A stretch of 5,701 nucleotides of DNA from Deltaproteobacteria bacterium (GTDB taxonomy: Bacteria > Desulfobacterota > Desulfobacteria > Desulfobacterales > UBA11574): positions 1-5,701 of the forward strand of contig JAFDCA010000581.1 of assembly GCA_019313025.1 (NCBI GenBank). Direction: 5' to 3'. Below the pieces are notes generated by a model. That model had not been told where the DNA came from. It did no database searches and saw only the letters and a list, made by a program, of their open reading frames with translations. Within the stretch, counting starts at the first letter, position 1, and each line of letters opens with the position of its first letter. Positions 1 to 5,576 of this stretch are shown here, in pieces. Both the position numbers and the translations under genes were made by a program.

Positions 1-393
1 CCTGATTTTTTCTTCGTGGTCTCTTTTTTTCTTGGCAGCCTCCTGAACTTTGGCCATAAGCTGCTCTATTTCGCATGGTTTCATCAAGTAATCAAAAGCG
101 CCCAGTTTCATCCCTTCAATGGCTGACTCCACGGTGGCATGACCGGTGAGCATGATGACTTCCATCAAGGGAAACTGTTTTCGTATTTTTCCCAGTGTTT
201 CAATACCGTCCATCCCCGGCATCTTGACATCGAGGATAACAACGTCTGTATTTCTATTTTTATCCAGTGTTTCAAGGGCTTCTTCGCCGCTAAACGCCGT
301 GATAATTTTGAGATCCCTCTTTGAAAGACGTTTTGTCATTGTTTCCACAAAGGGGGCTTCATCATCTACCAGCATAACGATTGGTTTCATCAT
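1..393 (-). CDS. Response regulator receiver, C-terminus cut by window edge (partial)
   Basis: 131 residues are visible and the frame is still open at base 1. They form a complete receiver: D10-D11 (VMLVDDE), phosphoacceptor D55 (VILDVKMPG), switch T83 (MLTGHA) and K105 (LMKPCE), followed by the start of a charged tail (KKKRDHEEKIR). Two ATG codons stand side by side at 388-393; the outer one is nine bases from GGAGG (403-407) and is preferred. The protein is a close paralogue of the receiver just upstream. Because that paralogue ends about 16 residues after the matching point, this one probably ends soon too, but a further output domain beyond the edge cannot be excluded. The 67-base gap before it shows no promoter or terminator, so it is likely the seventh gene of the same operon. 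Confidence 0.9.
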   Translation of the reverse strand, partial: MMKPIVMLVDDEAPFVETMTKRLSKRDLKIITAFSGEEALETLDKNRNTDVVILDVKMPGMDGIETLGKIRKQFPLMEVIMLTGHATVESAIEGMKLGAFDYLMKPCEIEQLMAKVQEAAKKKRDHEEKIR

Positions 394-460
394 TTTAATG
401 TTCCTCCCTGACATAAGAACAGGTCACAACTGCCAATCTTTTAAATTTTCACCGTTTCAC

Positions 461-901
461 TTATTTTTCGAAAATGCTCATGGGCGATGTAGACAGCTTA
501 TCCGCCAGCGCTTTTCGAATCCTTTCTTCCTGATCCGATTTTCGATCATAGGCCCCGTTGATCTTCTCCAACAGAACGTCTATCTTACAGGGCTTTAACA
601 GGAAATCAAACGCGCCGATTTTCATGCCTTCTATGGCACTTTCAATGGTTCCATGGCCGGTGAGCATCAAAACTTCCGTCAACGGCTTCAATTTTTTTAT
701 TGCCCCTAATGCCTCAATACCGCTCATGCCCGGCATCTGAACATCTAAAATCGTGACATCGAAATTGTATTCTTTCAACTTTTGGAGAGCCTCTTCCCCA
801 CTGAAGGCTTCCGTCACATGAAAGCCTCTGGTCCTGAGGCGTTCGGCGAGCGTCTCTACAAATTCTTTTTCATCATCCACTAAAAGTATTCTTATTTTCA
901 T
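461..901 (-). CDS. Single-domain response regulator with charged C-terminal tail
   Basis: A 146-residue protein. Residues 1-118 form a complete receiver with D9-D10, phosphoacceptor D53 (ILDVQMPG), switch T81 (MLTGHG) and K103 (LLKPCK). A charged, probably helical tail of about 28 residues follows (DQEERIRKALADKL). No output domain is present, so a relay or protein-contact role is likely. It lies 26 bases after the permease stop and has a strong site, GGGAGGGGG, ending about five bases before the ATG. By hand alignment it is roughly 55-60% identical to the next receiver downstream, including the uncommon KPC sequence after the conserved Lys and an E-E-x-I-R tail. The two probably arose by tandem duplication. 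The C-terminal FAEAGE motif of the receivers nearer the promoter is absent. Confidence 0.93.
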   Translation of the reverse strand: MKIRILLVDDEKEFVETLAERLRTRGFHVTEAFSGEEALQKLKEYNFDVTILDVQMPGMSGIEALGAIKKLKPLTEVLMLTGHGTIESAIEGMKIGAFDFLLKPCKIDVLLEKINGAYDRKSDQEERIRKALADKLSTSPMSIFEK

Positions 902-927
902 AGGTACCCCCTCCCTGCCCCTAATGA

Positions 928-2541
928 TTATTGCGGGTTGCTCAAAAGGACAGCCTTTGCCGTTTCAGTAATTCCTTCAGGAAATCCCACTATATTATAA
1001 ATAACCATGAAACCCAGTATCCATACAATGGCCAGTGAAATGACCCACAAGACAAAGCCGTATTTGACAAAATCAATGGGACTGATCATTCGTTGACCGG
1101 TATCCGGGTAAACACCAAGCCCGTAAATAATGGCATTGTTCGGAGTTCCAACAATCAAAAAATGGGCAAAAGATGTGGCAAAAGCCGTGGCTAGCCCAAT
1201 GGCCCATGGTTCGCCACTAACACCGCTCATGATGCCCATGGGCACGGCAATCGGTCCTAAAAGAGCGGTGGTACCCGCATCGGACATAAAGTTGGTCATC
1301 AGACCTGAAAAAGAACTCATTCCGATCCAGAGTCCCAGACCTTTCCCGAAACCGATGGCTGCCAAGCCGCCCAGAAAAATCTGCGCCAGCCAGAGGGCCG
1401 CACCCGTCTCCTTTAACAGGGCACCAAGGGTGAGAGCGCCGCAATACATAAACCAGGCATCCCAGGATATACCGCCTAAAATTTTTCTCCAATCTGCAAT
1501 CTTAAACACCACCGGAATGATTAGGGCGAGCAAGGCAGGCCCCCCAAGGCCGAGATCATGCCCGCCGACGATCCAGAGAAAGAGTATCAGAAGCATCATA
1601 CCGAAGGCTACTTTCTCGGCATAACTCATGGGGCCCATTTTTTTGGTCTCTTCCTTTATGGCTTTGAGTCCGGGTGTCAGATCTTTTGTTTTCACTTTCC
1701 TGAAAATCAGCAGCATATAAACCGCCACAGACAGGCCCAGCACCGGTGTCAGCGGAAGTCCGTACATCATCCACCGACCGAAACTCATGGGAACGTTATA
1801 GTCGGACCAGAATCCCATCATGATGACGTTTCGACCGCCGGCTGCGGGCGAGCCGACACCCCCGACATTCAAGGCAAAACAAAGAGAAAAAAGCAACAGC
1901 TTTGCCAGTTGCGGATCATGTTCGATAACGCCCTGATTTCTGTTGGCCGAGACCGCCCCCATATAGACCGCAGCCATCACCGGCGCCATAAACGCCGCCA
2001 TGGCGTGGGCCGATATAAATGACCCGAGAACGGACATGGATAAACACAATACGACAATCGGTACAACAAACCCTTTGGTCCACCCAAGAATCCATGTGGC
2101 GAGACGTTTGTGCAGCCCCACCCCGATGACGGTCACCCCCATGGCCAAAACACCCAATAGAAACAACGGTGCATCACCGGCAAAAGTCTGCCCGATCATC
2201 TTCATGGGCAATAGTTTGAAAAAATAAGCAAAAACCGGCATCAATATCCCAACCAGACCGATGGGAAGTGCCTCGGTAGCAAAATATATGATGGCCATGG
2301 GGATCATTGCGAGGACAAGCTTCGCCTTCCATGCCGCATGCGTAACATCATGGGCGACATGCCATTCAATCAGTCTTTCCGCGATTTTCTGTTTTTCCAC
2401 AAGGTCAATCAGGCTCTGAGGTGTTGGGAGAATAAAGCCGATGATCCCAAAACAGGCTGCCCCAACAACAAGCCAGAGCATTTTGTTTGAAAGCAGCCCC
2501 GGTTTTTTTGATTTATCCATTTCCATGTTATCATGTTCCAT
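928..2541 (-). CDS. DASS/SLC13-family anion permease
   Basis: A 537-residue integral membrane protein of the divalent anion:sodium symporter (DASS, SLC13/CitT) family. It has a hydrophilic N-terminus (1-20) and roughly 12 hydrophobic segments, from about 21-39 to about 492-517. Family landmarks are TEALPIG at 89-95, a NVGGVGSPAAGGRN loop at 225-238 where relatives have GGxGTPPN, the second hairpin TNFMSDAGTTALL at 416-428, and VGTPNNAIIYG at 464-474. The two SNT motifs that help bind sodium and substrate in VcINDY-type proteins read SAH (177-179) and SDA (420-422), so cation coupling or substrate may be unusual. In sulfate reducers DASS proteins are candidate sulfate or C4-dicarboxylate importers; I cannot choose. 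GGAGG at 2549-2553 supports the start. The CBS gene directly upstream and receivers on both sides suggest tight control of uptake. Confidence 0.9.
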   Translation of the reverse strand: MEHDNMEMDKSKKPGLLSNKMLWLVVGAACFGIIGFILPTPQSLIDLVEKQKIAERLIEWHVAHDVTHAAWKAKLVLAMIPMAIIYFATEALPIGLVGILMPVFAYFFKLLPMKMIGQTFAGDAPLFLLGVLAMGVTVIGVGLHKRLATWILGWTKGFVVPIVVLCLSMSVLGSFISAHAMAAFMAPVMAAVYMGAVSANRNQGVIEHDPQLAKLLLFSLCFALNVGGVGSPAAGGRNVIMMGFWSDYNVPMSFGRWMMYGLPLTPVLGLSVAVYMLLIFRKVKTKDLTPGLKAIKEETKKMGPMSYAEKVAFGMMLLILFLWIVGGHDLGLGGPALLALIIPVVFKIADWRKILGGISWDAWFMYCGALTLGALLKETGAALWLAQIFLGGLAAIGFGKGLGLWIGMSSFSGLMTNFMSDAGTTALLGPIAVPMGIMSGVSGEPWAIGLATAFATSFAHFLIVGTPNNAIIYGLGVYPDTGQRMISPIDFVKYGFVLWVISLAIVWILGFMVIYNIVGFPEGITETAKAVLLSNPQ

Positions 2542-2554
2542 TGACGATCCTCCG

Positions 2555-3109
2555 TTAAATTCTGCATTTCTTCACTTTTTCACAAAGCAGTTTGAACACA
2601 TCCACGAGCCTCAAGATACCCACGATCTCCATGTCTTTTGTAACAAGAAGAGACTGATGATGACCGAGAATAAGACTATGCAGGGCCTCGCCCATCGTAG
2701 CATCCGCTTCAATTTTTTCTCCCTCCGTTGGTTTGTACATAACGTCCTTTACTTTTTTCCTGGCCACACGACTGCAAATATCGTCAAGATCCACCTGCCA
2801 CAAGCCGTATTTTTCCATCATAGATCTAATTAACTCGGGGCTGAGGCCGGAAAGAGATGTCGACCGTATATCCCCAAAGCTCTCATATTTGGGCTCAAGA
2901 CATTTGATGACATCCCACTGGCTTAATTTGCCAACAATTTTTTTGTTGTCATCATAGACCAAAACAGCCCGATGCACATAAGGCGATTCTTCAAACGCTT
3001 TCTGAGCCTTTTCCAGTGCATCAATGGCATCTATTAAAAAACGATCCTCGTGGATGGTGGCGTATCTTTCCAAAGGAACCATGATGTCTTTGACCACCAG
3101 TTTCTGCAT
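2555..3109 (-). CDS. CBS-domain pair protein
   Basis: A 184-residue cytosolic protein with two CBS domains. CBS1 covers about residues 5-72, from VKDIMVPLERYATI to IVGKLSQWDVIKCL. CBS2 covers about 119-177, from KVKDVMYKPTEGEKIEADATMGEALHSL to IVGILRLVDVFKLL. The two are joined by a helical segment of about 45 residues (LSPELIRSMMEKYGLW...). CBS pairs (Bateman modules) usually bind adenosine nucleotides such as AMP, ATP or S-adenosylmethionine and regulate a partner protein, often a transporter or channel. Here the partner is plausibly the permease, whose gene begins 13 bases downstream; regulation in trans is inference. GGGAG at 3119-3123 supports the start. The nucleotide ligand cannot be told from the sequence. 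No catalytic domain is attached. Confidence 0.9.
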   Translation of the reverse strand: MQKLVVKDIMVPLERYATIHEDRFLIDAIDALEKAQKAFEESPYVHRAVLVYDDNKKIVGKLSQWDVIKCLEPKYESFGDIRSTSLSGLSPELIRSMMEKYGLWQVDLDDICSRVARKKVKDVMYKPTEGEKIEADATMGEALHSLILGHHQSLLVTKDMEIVGILRLVDVFKLLCEKVKKCRI

Positions 3110-3150
3110 GATATATCACTCCCTTTTTTCATTTTTATTCGCATTGAAGG

Positions 3151-3609
3151 TTATTTTTTTTTCTTGTCACGGTCTAAAATTTCTTTTGCCGTTTCGAATT
3201 CACCGGCCTCGGCAAAAGCGGCGGCGCTCATGGTGTCCTCAAACTTGCTTCTGTAAGCTTCGGTGATGATTTTCATGAGTTTCTCAATAGGCACCGGCTT
3301 TTGCAGGTATTCAAAAACACCCAGTCGTCTCGCCTCTTTTTCGTCTTTTTCAGATCCATGTCCGGTGAGCATAATAATCTGAACGCCGGGATACGCCTTC
3401 TTGGCACGCCTCAAAACTTCCATTCCGTCCATACCGGGCATCTTCAGGTCAAGCACCATGACATCCGGAAGATCTTCATCCATGGTTTTAAGCGCCTCTT
3501 CTCCGCTAAGTGCCACATCCGATTCCAGATCCCGCATCTTCATTCGCTCGGAAAGGGCCTTTACGAATTCCTCCTCATCATCTACCAACAATACTTTCAT
3601 CTCTTTCAT
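3151..3609 (-). CDS. Response regulator receiver with C-terminal FAEAGE extension
   Basis: A 152-residue protein. Residues 1-120 are a complete receiver: acidic pair D10-D11, phosphoacceptor D54 (MVLDLKMPG), switch T82 (MLTGHG) and K104 (YLQKPV). All catalytic residues are kept, so phosphorylation at Asp54 is expected. There is no DNA-binding or enzymatic output. Instead a short extension, residues 123-146, reads TMSAAAFAEAGEFETAKEIL at its core, followed by a DRDKKKK end. The same core occurs in the pseudo-receiver and the 49-residue protein just upstream. The extension may be the true output, a docking hairpin controlled by the receiver. The start overlaps the previous stop by four bases and has its own AGGAG at 3616-3620. 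The gap to the CBS gene is 41 bases with no visible promoter. Confidence 0.92.
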   Translation of the reverse strand: MKEMKVLLVDDEEEFVKALSERMKMRDLESDVALSGEEALKTMDEDLPDVMVLDLKMPGMDGMEVLRRAKKAYPGVQIIMLTGHGSEKDEKEARRLGVFEYLQKPVPIEKLMKIITEAYRSKFEDTMSAAAFAEAGEFETAKEILDRDKKKK

Positions 3610-4151
3610 TTTTTTCTCCTTTCGTTATTTTCTTTATGCATGCAATTTTTTATATTTTCTTTGGATTTTAGTCCTTTTGTCAATAATTCTTTGGCCATAT
3701 TTGCTTCACCGGCCTCCGCAAAACTTGCTGCAACCATTATTTCCTGGCAGCGCTGTAACAGTGAAGGCTTGACGACCTTGGCCTCTTTTTTTGCCTGAAA
3801 TGCCTCCTTGATTCTGGAAATAAGTGAATCCAAATCAAGTGGCATGAGAAAGTCATCAAATACACCCAGTTTCATCCCTTCTATGGAGAGTGAAATCTGA
3901 TCGCCACTGTTAATCGTTATAACCTGAACGGCGGGACGCATTTTTTTAATCATTTTAACCAAAACCATACTTTCTTTTTGAAAATCGTTCAGACTCAGCA
4001 AAACCACATCAATATTATGTCTTTTAATCATTCGCTTTGTCTCTGTTTTTTGTCTGGCCGTAACAATTTTATAGTCTTCGCAGGCAAGGCGCCTGGACAG
4101 GTGGTCCTGTAAAAATGTATCCCTCTCAACGATCAAAAGATTTACTCCCAT
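3606..4151 (-). CDS. Pseudo-receiver (non-phosphorylatable response regulator homologue) with FAEAGE tail
   Basis: A 181-residue protein. Residues 1-118 align along the receiver fold with the neighbouring receiver, yet every catalytic position has changed. The acidic pair reads E9-R10 (LLIVERD), the phosphoacceptor Asp is S53 (VVLLSLND), the switch Thr is N81 and the conserved Lys is M103 (DFLMPLD). It cannot work as a normal Asp-phosphorylated switch and probably acts as a constitutive protein-binding module. A Lys-rich linker (about 119-130) leads to the motif IMVAASFAEAGE at 138-149, then MAKELL, shared with the small protein upstream and the receiver downstream. A basic tail of about 20 residues follows. 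The ATG has no clear ribosome site and lies seven bases after the preceding stop, so translation is probably coupled. Its stop overlaps the next start by four bases (ATGA). Confidence 0.88.
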   Translation of the reverse strand: MGVNLLIVERDTFLQDHLSRRLACEDYKIVTARQKTETKRMIKRHNIDVVLLSLNDFQKESMVLVKMIKKMRPAVQVITINSGDQISLSIEGMKLGVFDDFLMPLDLDSLISRIKEAFQAKKEAKVVKPSLLQRCQEIMVAASFAEAGEANMAKELLTKGLKSKENIKNCMHKENNERRKK

Positions 4152-4158
4152 GGCTTTA

Positions 4159-4308
4159 TCAAAATGCTACCCACGCATGTCTTATCCATAACGCCTGAGA
4201 AGCTTTGACGTTCATGTCGAATATTTCCAGGCTTGTATGATATTCTCCCACTTCAGCAAGGGTAACGGAGATAAAGATATTTCCAAAAATTTCGATCCAT
4301 CTTTTCAT
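4159..4308 (-). CDS. 49-residue small protein carrying the [FL]-A-E-x-G-E motif
   Basis: I do not recognise this protein as a named family. From the supported start it is 49 residues, beginning MKRWIEIFGN and ending in an aromatic tail with W41, W46 and F49. Residues 11-30 (IFISVTLAEVGEY, then HTSLEIF) align without gaps to the C-terminal extensions of the next two proteins (core FAEAGE in both), so this looks like a stand-alone copy of that module. Two short amphipathic helices joined at the G-E turn are likely, similar to a single TPR-like hairpin. The first helix is quite hydrophobic, so membrane association is possible. It is the first gene after the sigma-54-type promoter, and its stop lies seven bases before the ATG of the pseudo-receiver. 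Short length limits certainty, but the promoter, ribosome site and shared motif support a real gene. Confidence 0.72.
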   Translation of the reverse strand: MKRWIEIFGNIFISVTLAEVGEYHTSLEIFDMNVKASQALWIRHAWVAF

Positions 4309-4313
4309 GGCAT

Positions 4314-4320
4314 CCTCCCT
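4314..4320 (-). promoter_or_regulatory. Ribosome binding site that decides the start of the 49-residue protein
   Basis: Minus-strand AGGGAGG sits five bases before the ATG at 4306-4308. The reading frame stays open up to an ATG at 4387-4389, but that longer start has no comparable site and lies upstream of the predicted sigma-54 transcription start (about 4338). The inner ATG is therefore preferred. Confidence 0.8.
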
Positions 4321-4348
4321 GCTGTTTATAAGACTTGACAACTTAATC

Positions 4349-4364
4349 AGCAAAGAATATGCCA
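4349..4364 (-). promoter_or_regulatory. Sigma-54 (RpoN) -24/-12 promoter
   Basis: On the minus strand this reads TGGCATATTCTTTGCT. The sigma-54 consensus is TGGCACG-N4-TTGC[A/T]; the -24 element matches at TGGCA, the spacing is exact, and the -12 element TTGCT is a full match. Only the two bases after TGGCA differ. The predicted transcription start is near 4338, about 30 bases before the ATG at 4308, leaving a short leader that contains a strong ribosome site. Position, orientation and spacing all fit a promoter for the small protein, receiver, CBS and permease genes to the left. Use of sigma-54 would make the operon strictly dependent on an AAA+ enhancer-binding protein, and none is encoded in this window. 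Confidence 0.75.
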
Positions 4365-4481
4365 AAACTATATTATGTTTCAATATCAAAATGTTATGAC
4401 ATCATACAGGAATCAATTGAAAATATATGGGACTTAATGAAACATTCGGCGTGAGACGATATGAAACCTAATGGCATATTT
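4365..4481. promoter_or_regulatory. Gene-free upstream region with palindromes, possible activator-binding region
   Basis: This AT-rich stretch lies between the stop of the kinase-like gene and the sigma-54-type promoter. It contains an 8-base inverted pair, ATGTTTCA at 4375-4382 and TGAAACAT at 4438-4445. Between them lie the near-palindrome TATGACATCATA at 4395-4406 (TATGA/TCATA arms, two-base centre) and the perfect palindrome TCAATTGA at 4413-4420. Sigma-54 promoters need an enhancer-binding protein that binds upstream, so such a site is expected near here. Which palindrome, if any, serves is not known, and AT-rich DNA gives short palindromes by chance. I see no convincing terminator for the upstream gene in this stretch. 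Confidence 0.35.
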
Positions 4482-5153
4482 TTATGTGTTTATGGATTGA
4501 GGAAAATACAACCGGATTTCCAGGGCCGAATCAACGGCTTCGGCTGTCCCGCCCAGATAAGCCATGGTGTTTTGTAATGACTTCCAGCCTTCAGAGGAAG
4601 AAACAGACAGTGACACCTCGTCCTCGGCCGGAACCGTCCCTTCATAACGAATCCCGAACACATACCTGTCTTGAGCGATCCGCGGAACAAGTGTTATGGT
4701 TCCGTCGGAACTTAATGCATTCAATATAATTTCGATTGATTCGAATATCGCCATTTCTAATGTAACAGGGTGTGTTTTAATGGTTATGGATGCATCATGA
4801 GGATCGGCGTTTAGAACGACATTTTTAAGTCTGGCGAAACGGGATGCCAGCAAAACCATCTGCTCTGATACGTCATTAAGATCTACATTGGCCGGACTGT
4901 GATCGGGGCTATGGGCAAACTTGTTCAAACGGGTGGTAATATCAACACCACGATCAATTTGGCTGAGGATTCTTTTCAAAGATGTGTGAAACTTGTCCTT
5001 GTGAGTAAAGGTCTCATCCGGCGTTATGTCAAGAATGTCCTCCATAAGACCCGATGATTCTTGAATGATGGCCAGCACGTTTTTGATTTCATGAGTGATT
5101 CCCGCAGTTATTTTGCCGAAAAAGAGAATTTCTTTGCTTTTTATCTTATCCAT
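4482..5153 (-). CDS. Histidine-kinase-like protein with intact H-box and degenerate ATPase domain
   Basis: A 223-residue soluble protein with no transmembrane segment and no sensor domain. The H-box starts almost at once: FFGKITAGITHEIKN, with the predicted phosphorylated histidine at H21. Residues about 8-80 form the two-helix dimerisation/phosphotransfer hairpin. Residues about 92-220 resemble a HATPase_c fold, with an N-box-like helix (ESIEIILNAL) keeping N145 but having E141 where the first Asn normally sits. The G1 box, normally DxGxG, reads YEGTV at 170-174. The G2 box, normally GxGL, reads GWKSL at 189-193. The fold therefore seems kept while nucleotide binding is probably lost. Known parallels are Spo0B and ChpT, phosphotransferases derived from kinases; a phosphatase or a scaffold is also possible. 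The start is fixed by AAGGAGG at 5158-5164. It is the last gene of the right-hand block; the sigma-54-type promoter follows its stop codon. Confidence 0.85.
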   Translation of the reverse strand: MDKIKSKEILFFGKITAGITHEIKNVLAIIQESSGLMEDILDITPDETFTHKDKFHTSLKRILSQIDRGVDITTRLNKFAHSPDHSPANVDLNDVSEQMVLLASRFARLKNVVLNADPHDASITIKTHPVTLEMAIFESIEIILNALSSDGTITLVPRIAQDRYVFGIRYEGTVPAEDEVSLSVSSSEGWKSLQNTMAYLGGTAEAVDSALEIRLYFPQSINT

Positions 5154-5187
5154 TTGCCCTCCTTAACATAGCTTCTTCAGAGGCCTT

Positions 5188-5559
5188 TTAAACAACATTT
5201 TTGGCCGCCTCATTGAGTTTTTCAATGAGTTCATCAATATCTACGGGTTTTATCAGATAATCAAACGCGCCAAGCTGCATTCCCTTGATCCCGTCTTTGG
5301 TGGCGCCGTGGCCGGTGAGGAGAATCACCTGGATTTTAGGGTCAATGGCTTTTATTCTCACCAAAACTTCCATCCCGCTGAGACCCGGCATCATTACATC
5401 CAAAACCACAACCTGGGGCGGATCGGCTTCGATCATGCTCAATGCCATTTCTCCATCTGTTGCAATCTCAACATGCATATTTCTCAATTCAAGTCTTTCA
5501 GCCAGGGTTGTAACGAATTCTTTTTCATCATCAACGAGCAGGATTTTTAATTGCAACAT
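5188..5559 (-). CDS. Single-domain response regulator (CheY-like receiver)
   Basis: A 123-residue protein that is one complete receiver domain with no output domain. The acidic pair is D10-D11, the predicted phosphoacceptor is D54 (in VVVLDVMMPG), the switch Thr is T82 (LLTGHG) and the conserved Lys is K104 (LIKPVD). All catalytic positions are present, so it should accept a phosphoryl group on Asp54. With no DNA-binding or enzymatic domain it must act by protein contact or as a relay intermediate. The ATG is supported by GGAGG at 5566-5570, six bases upstream. It sits 17 bases after a kinase gene and 34 bases before a kinase-like gene with a degenerate ATP domain, which suggests a phosphorelay trio: kinase, receiver, histidine phosphotransferase. 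That pairing is inferred from gene order only. Confidence 0.93.
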   Translation of the reverse strand: MLQLKILLVDDEKEFVTTLAERLELRNMHVEIATDGEMALSMIEADPPQVVVLDVMMPGLSGMEVLVRIKAIDPKIQVILLTGHGATKDGIKGMQLGAFDYLIKPVDIDELIEKLNEAAKNVV

Positions 5560-5576
5560 GATGTGCCTCCAAAAAC

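Noticed and set aside
146..598. Plus-strand open frame of 150 codons across the two left-hand receivers
   Set aside because: It is antisense to two receiver genes with all catalytic residues in place and to their intergenic gap. The translation shows no domain.
1217..1492. Minus-strand open frame of 91 codons inside the permease gene
   Set aside because: It is a second frame of the same strand within a complete, well-supported permease coding sequence and shows no frameshift signal or domain.
1130..1624. Plus-strand open frame of 164 codons
   Set aside because: It lies wholly antisense to the permease gene, has the Pro/Arg/Lys-rich composition typical of a shadow frame, and has no recognisable domain. 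The opposite strand encodes a clear membrane protein family.
3301..3798. Plus-strand open frame of 165 codons
   Set aside because: Antisense to the receiver and pseudo-receiver genes; Phe/Ser/His-rich with no motif, as expected from the reverse complement of Lys/Glu-rich coding sequence.
4354..4383. Possible sigma-70 promoter (TTGAAA, 18-base spacer, TATTCT) overlapping the sigma-54 element
   Set aside because: The -10 match is only four of six and the spacer is one base long for consensus, in AT-rich DNA where such matches are common. The sigma-54 match is much stronger, though a second promoter cannot be fully excluded.
4159..4389. Longer 76-residue version of the small protein
   Set aside because: The upstream ATG has no ribosome site, lies above the predicted sigma-54 transcription start, and the added 27 residues would be encoded across the promoter. 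The ATG at 4308 has AGGGAGG five bases away.
4459..4479. Weak hairpin (ATATG/CATAT arms) just after the kinase-like gene, considered as a terminator
   Set aside because: The stem is only five AT-rich pairs with an 11-base loop, and no T-run follows it on the minus strand. No confident terminator could be placed in this gap.
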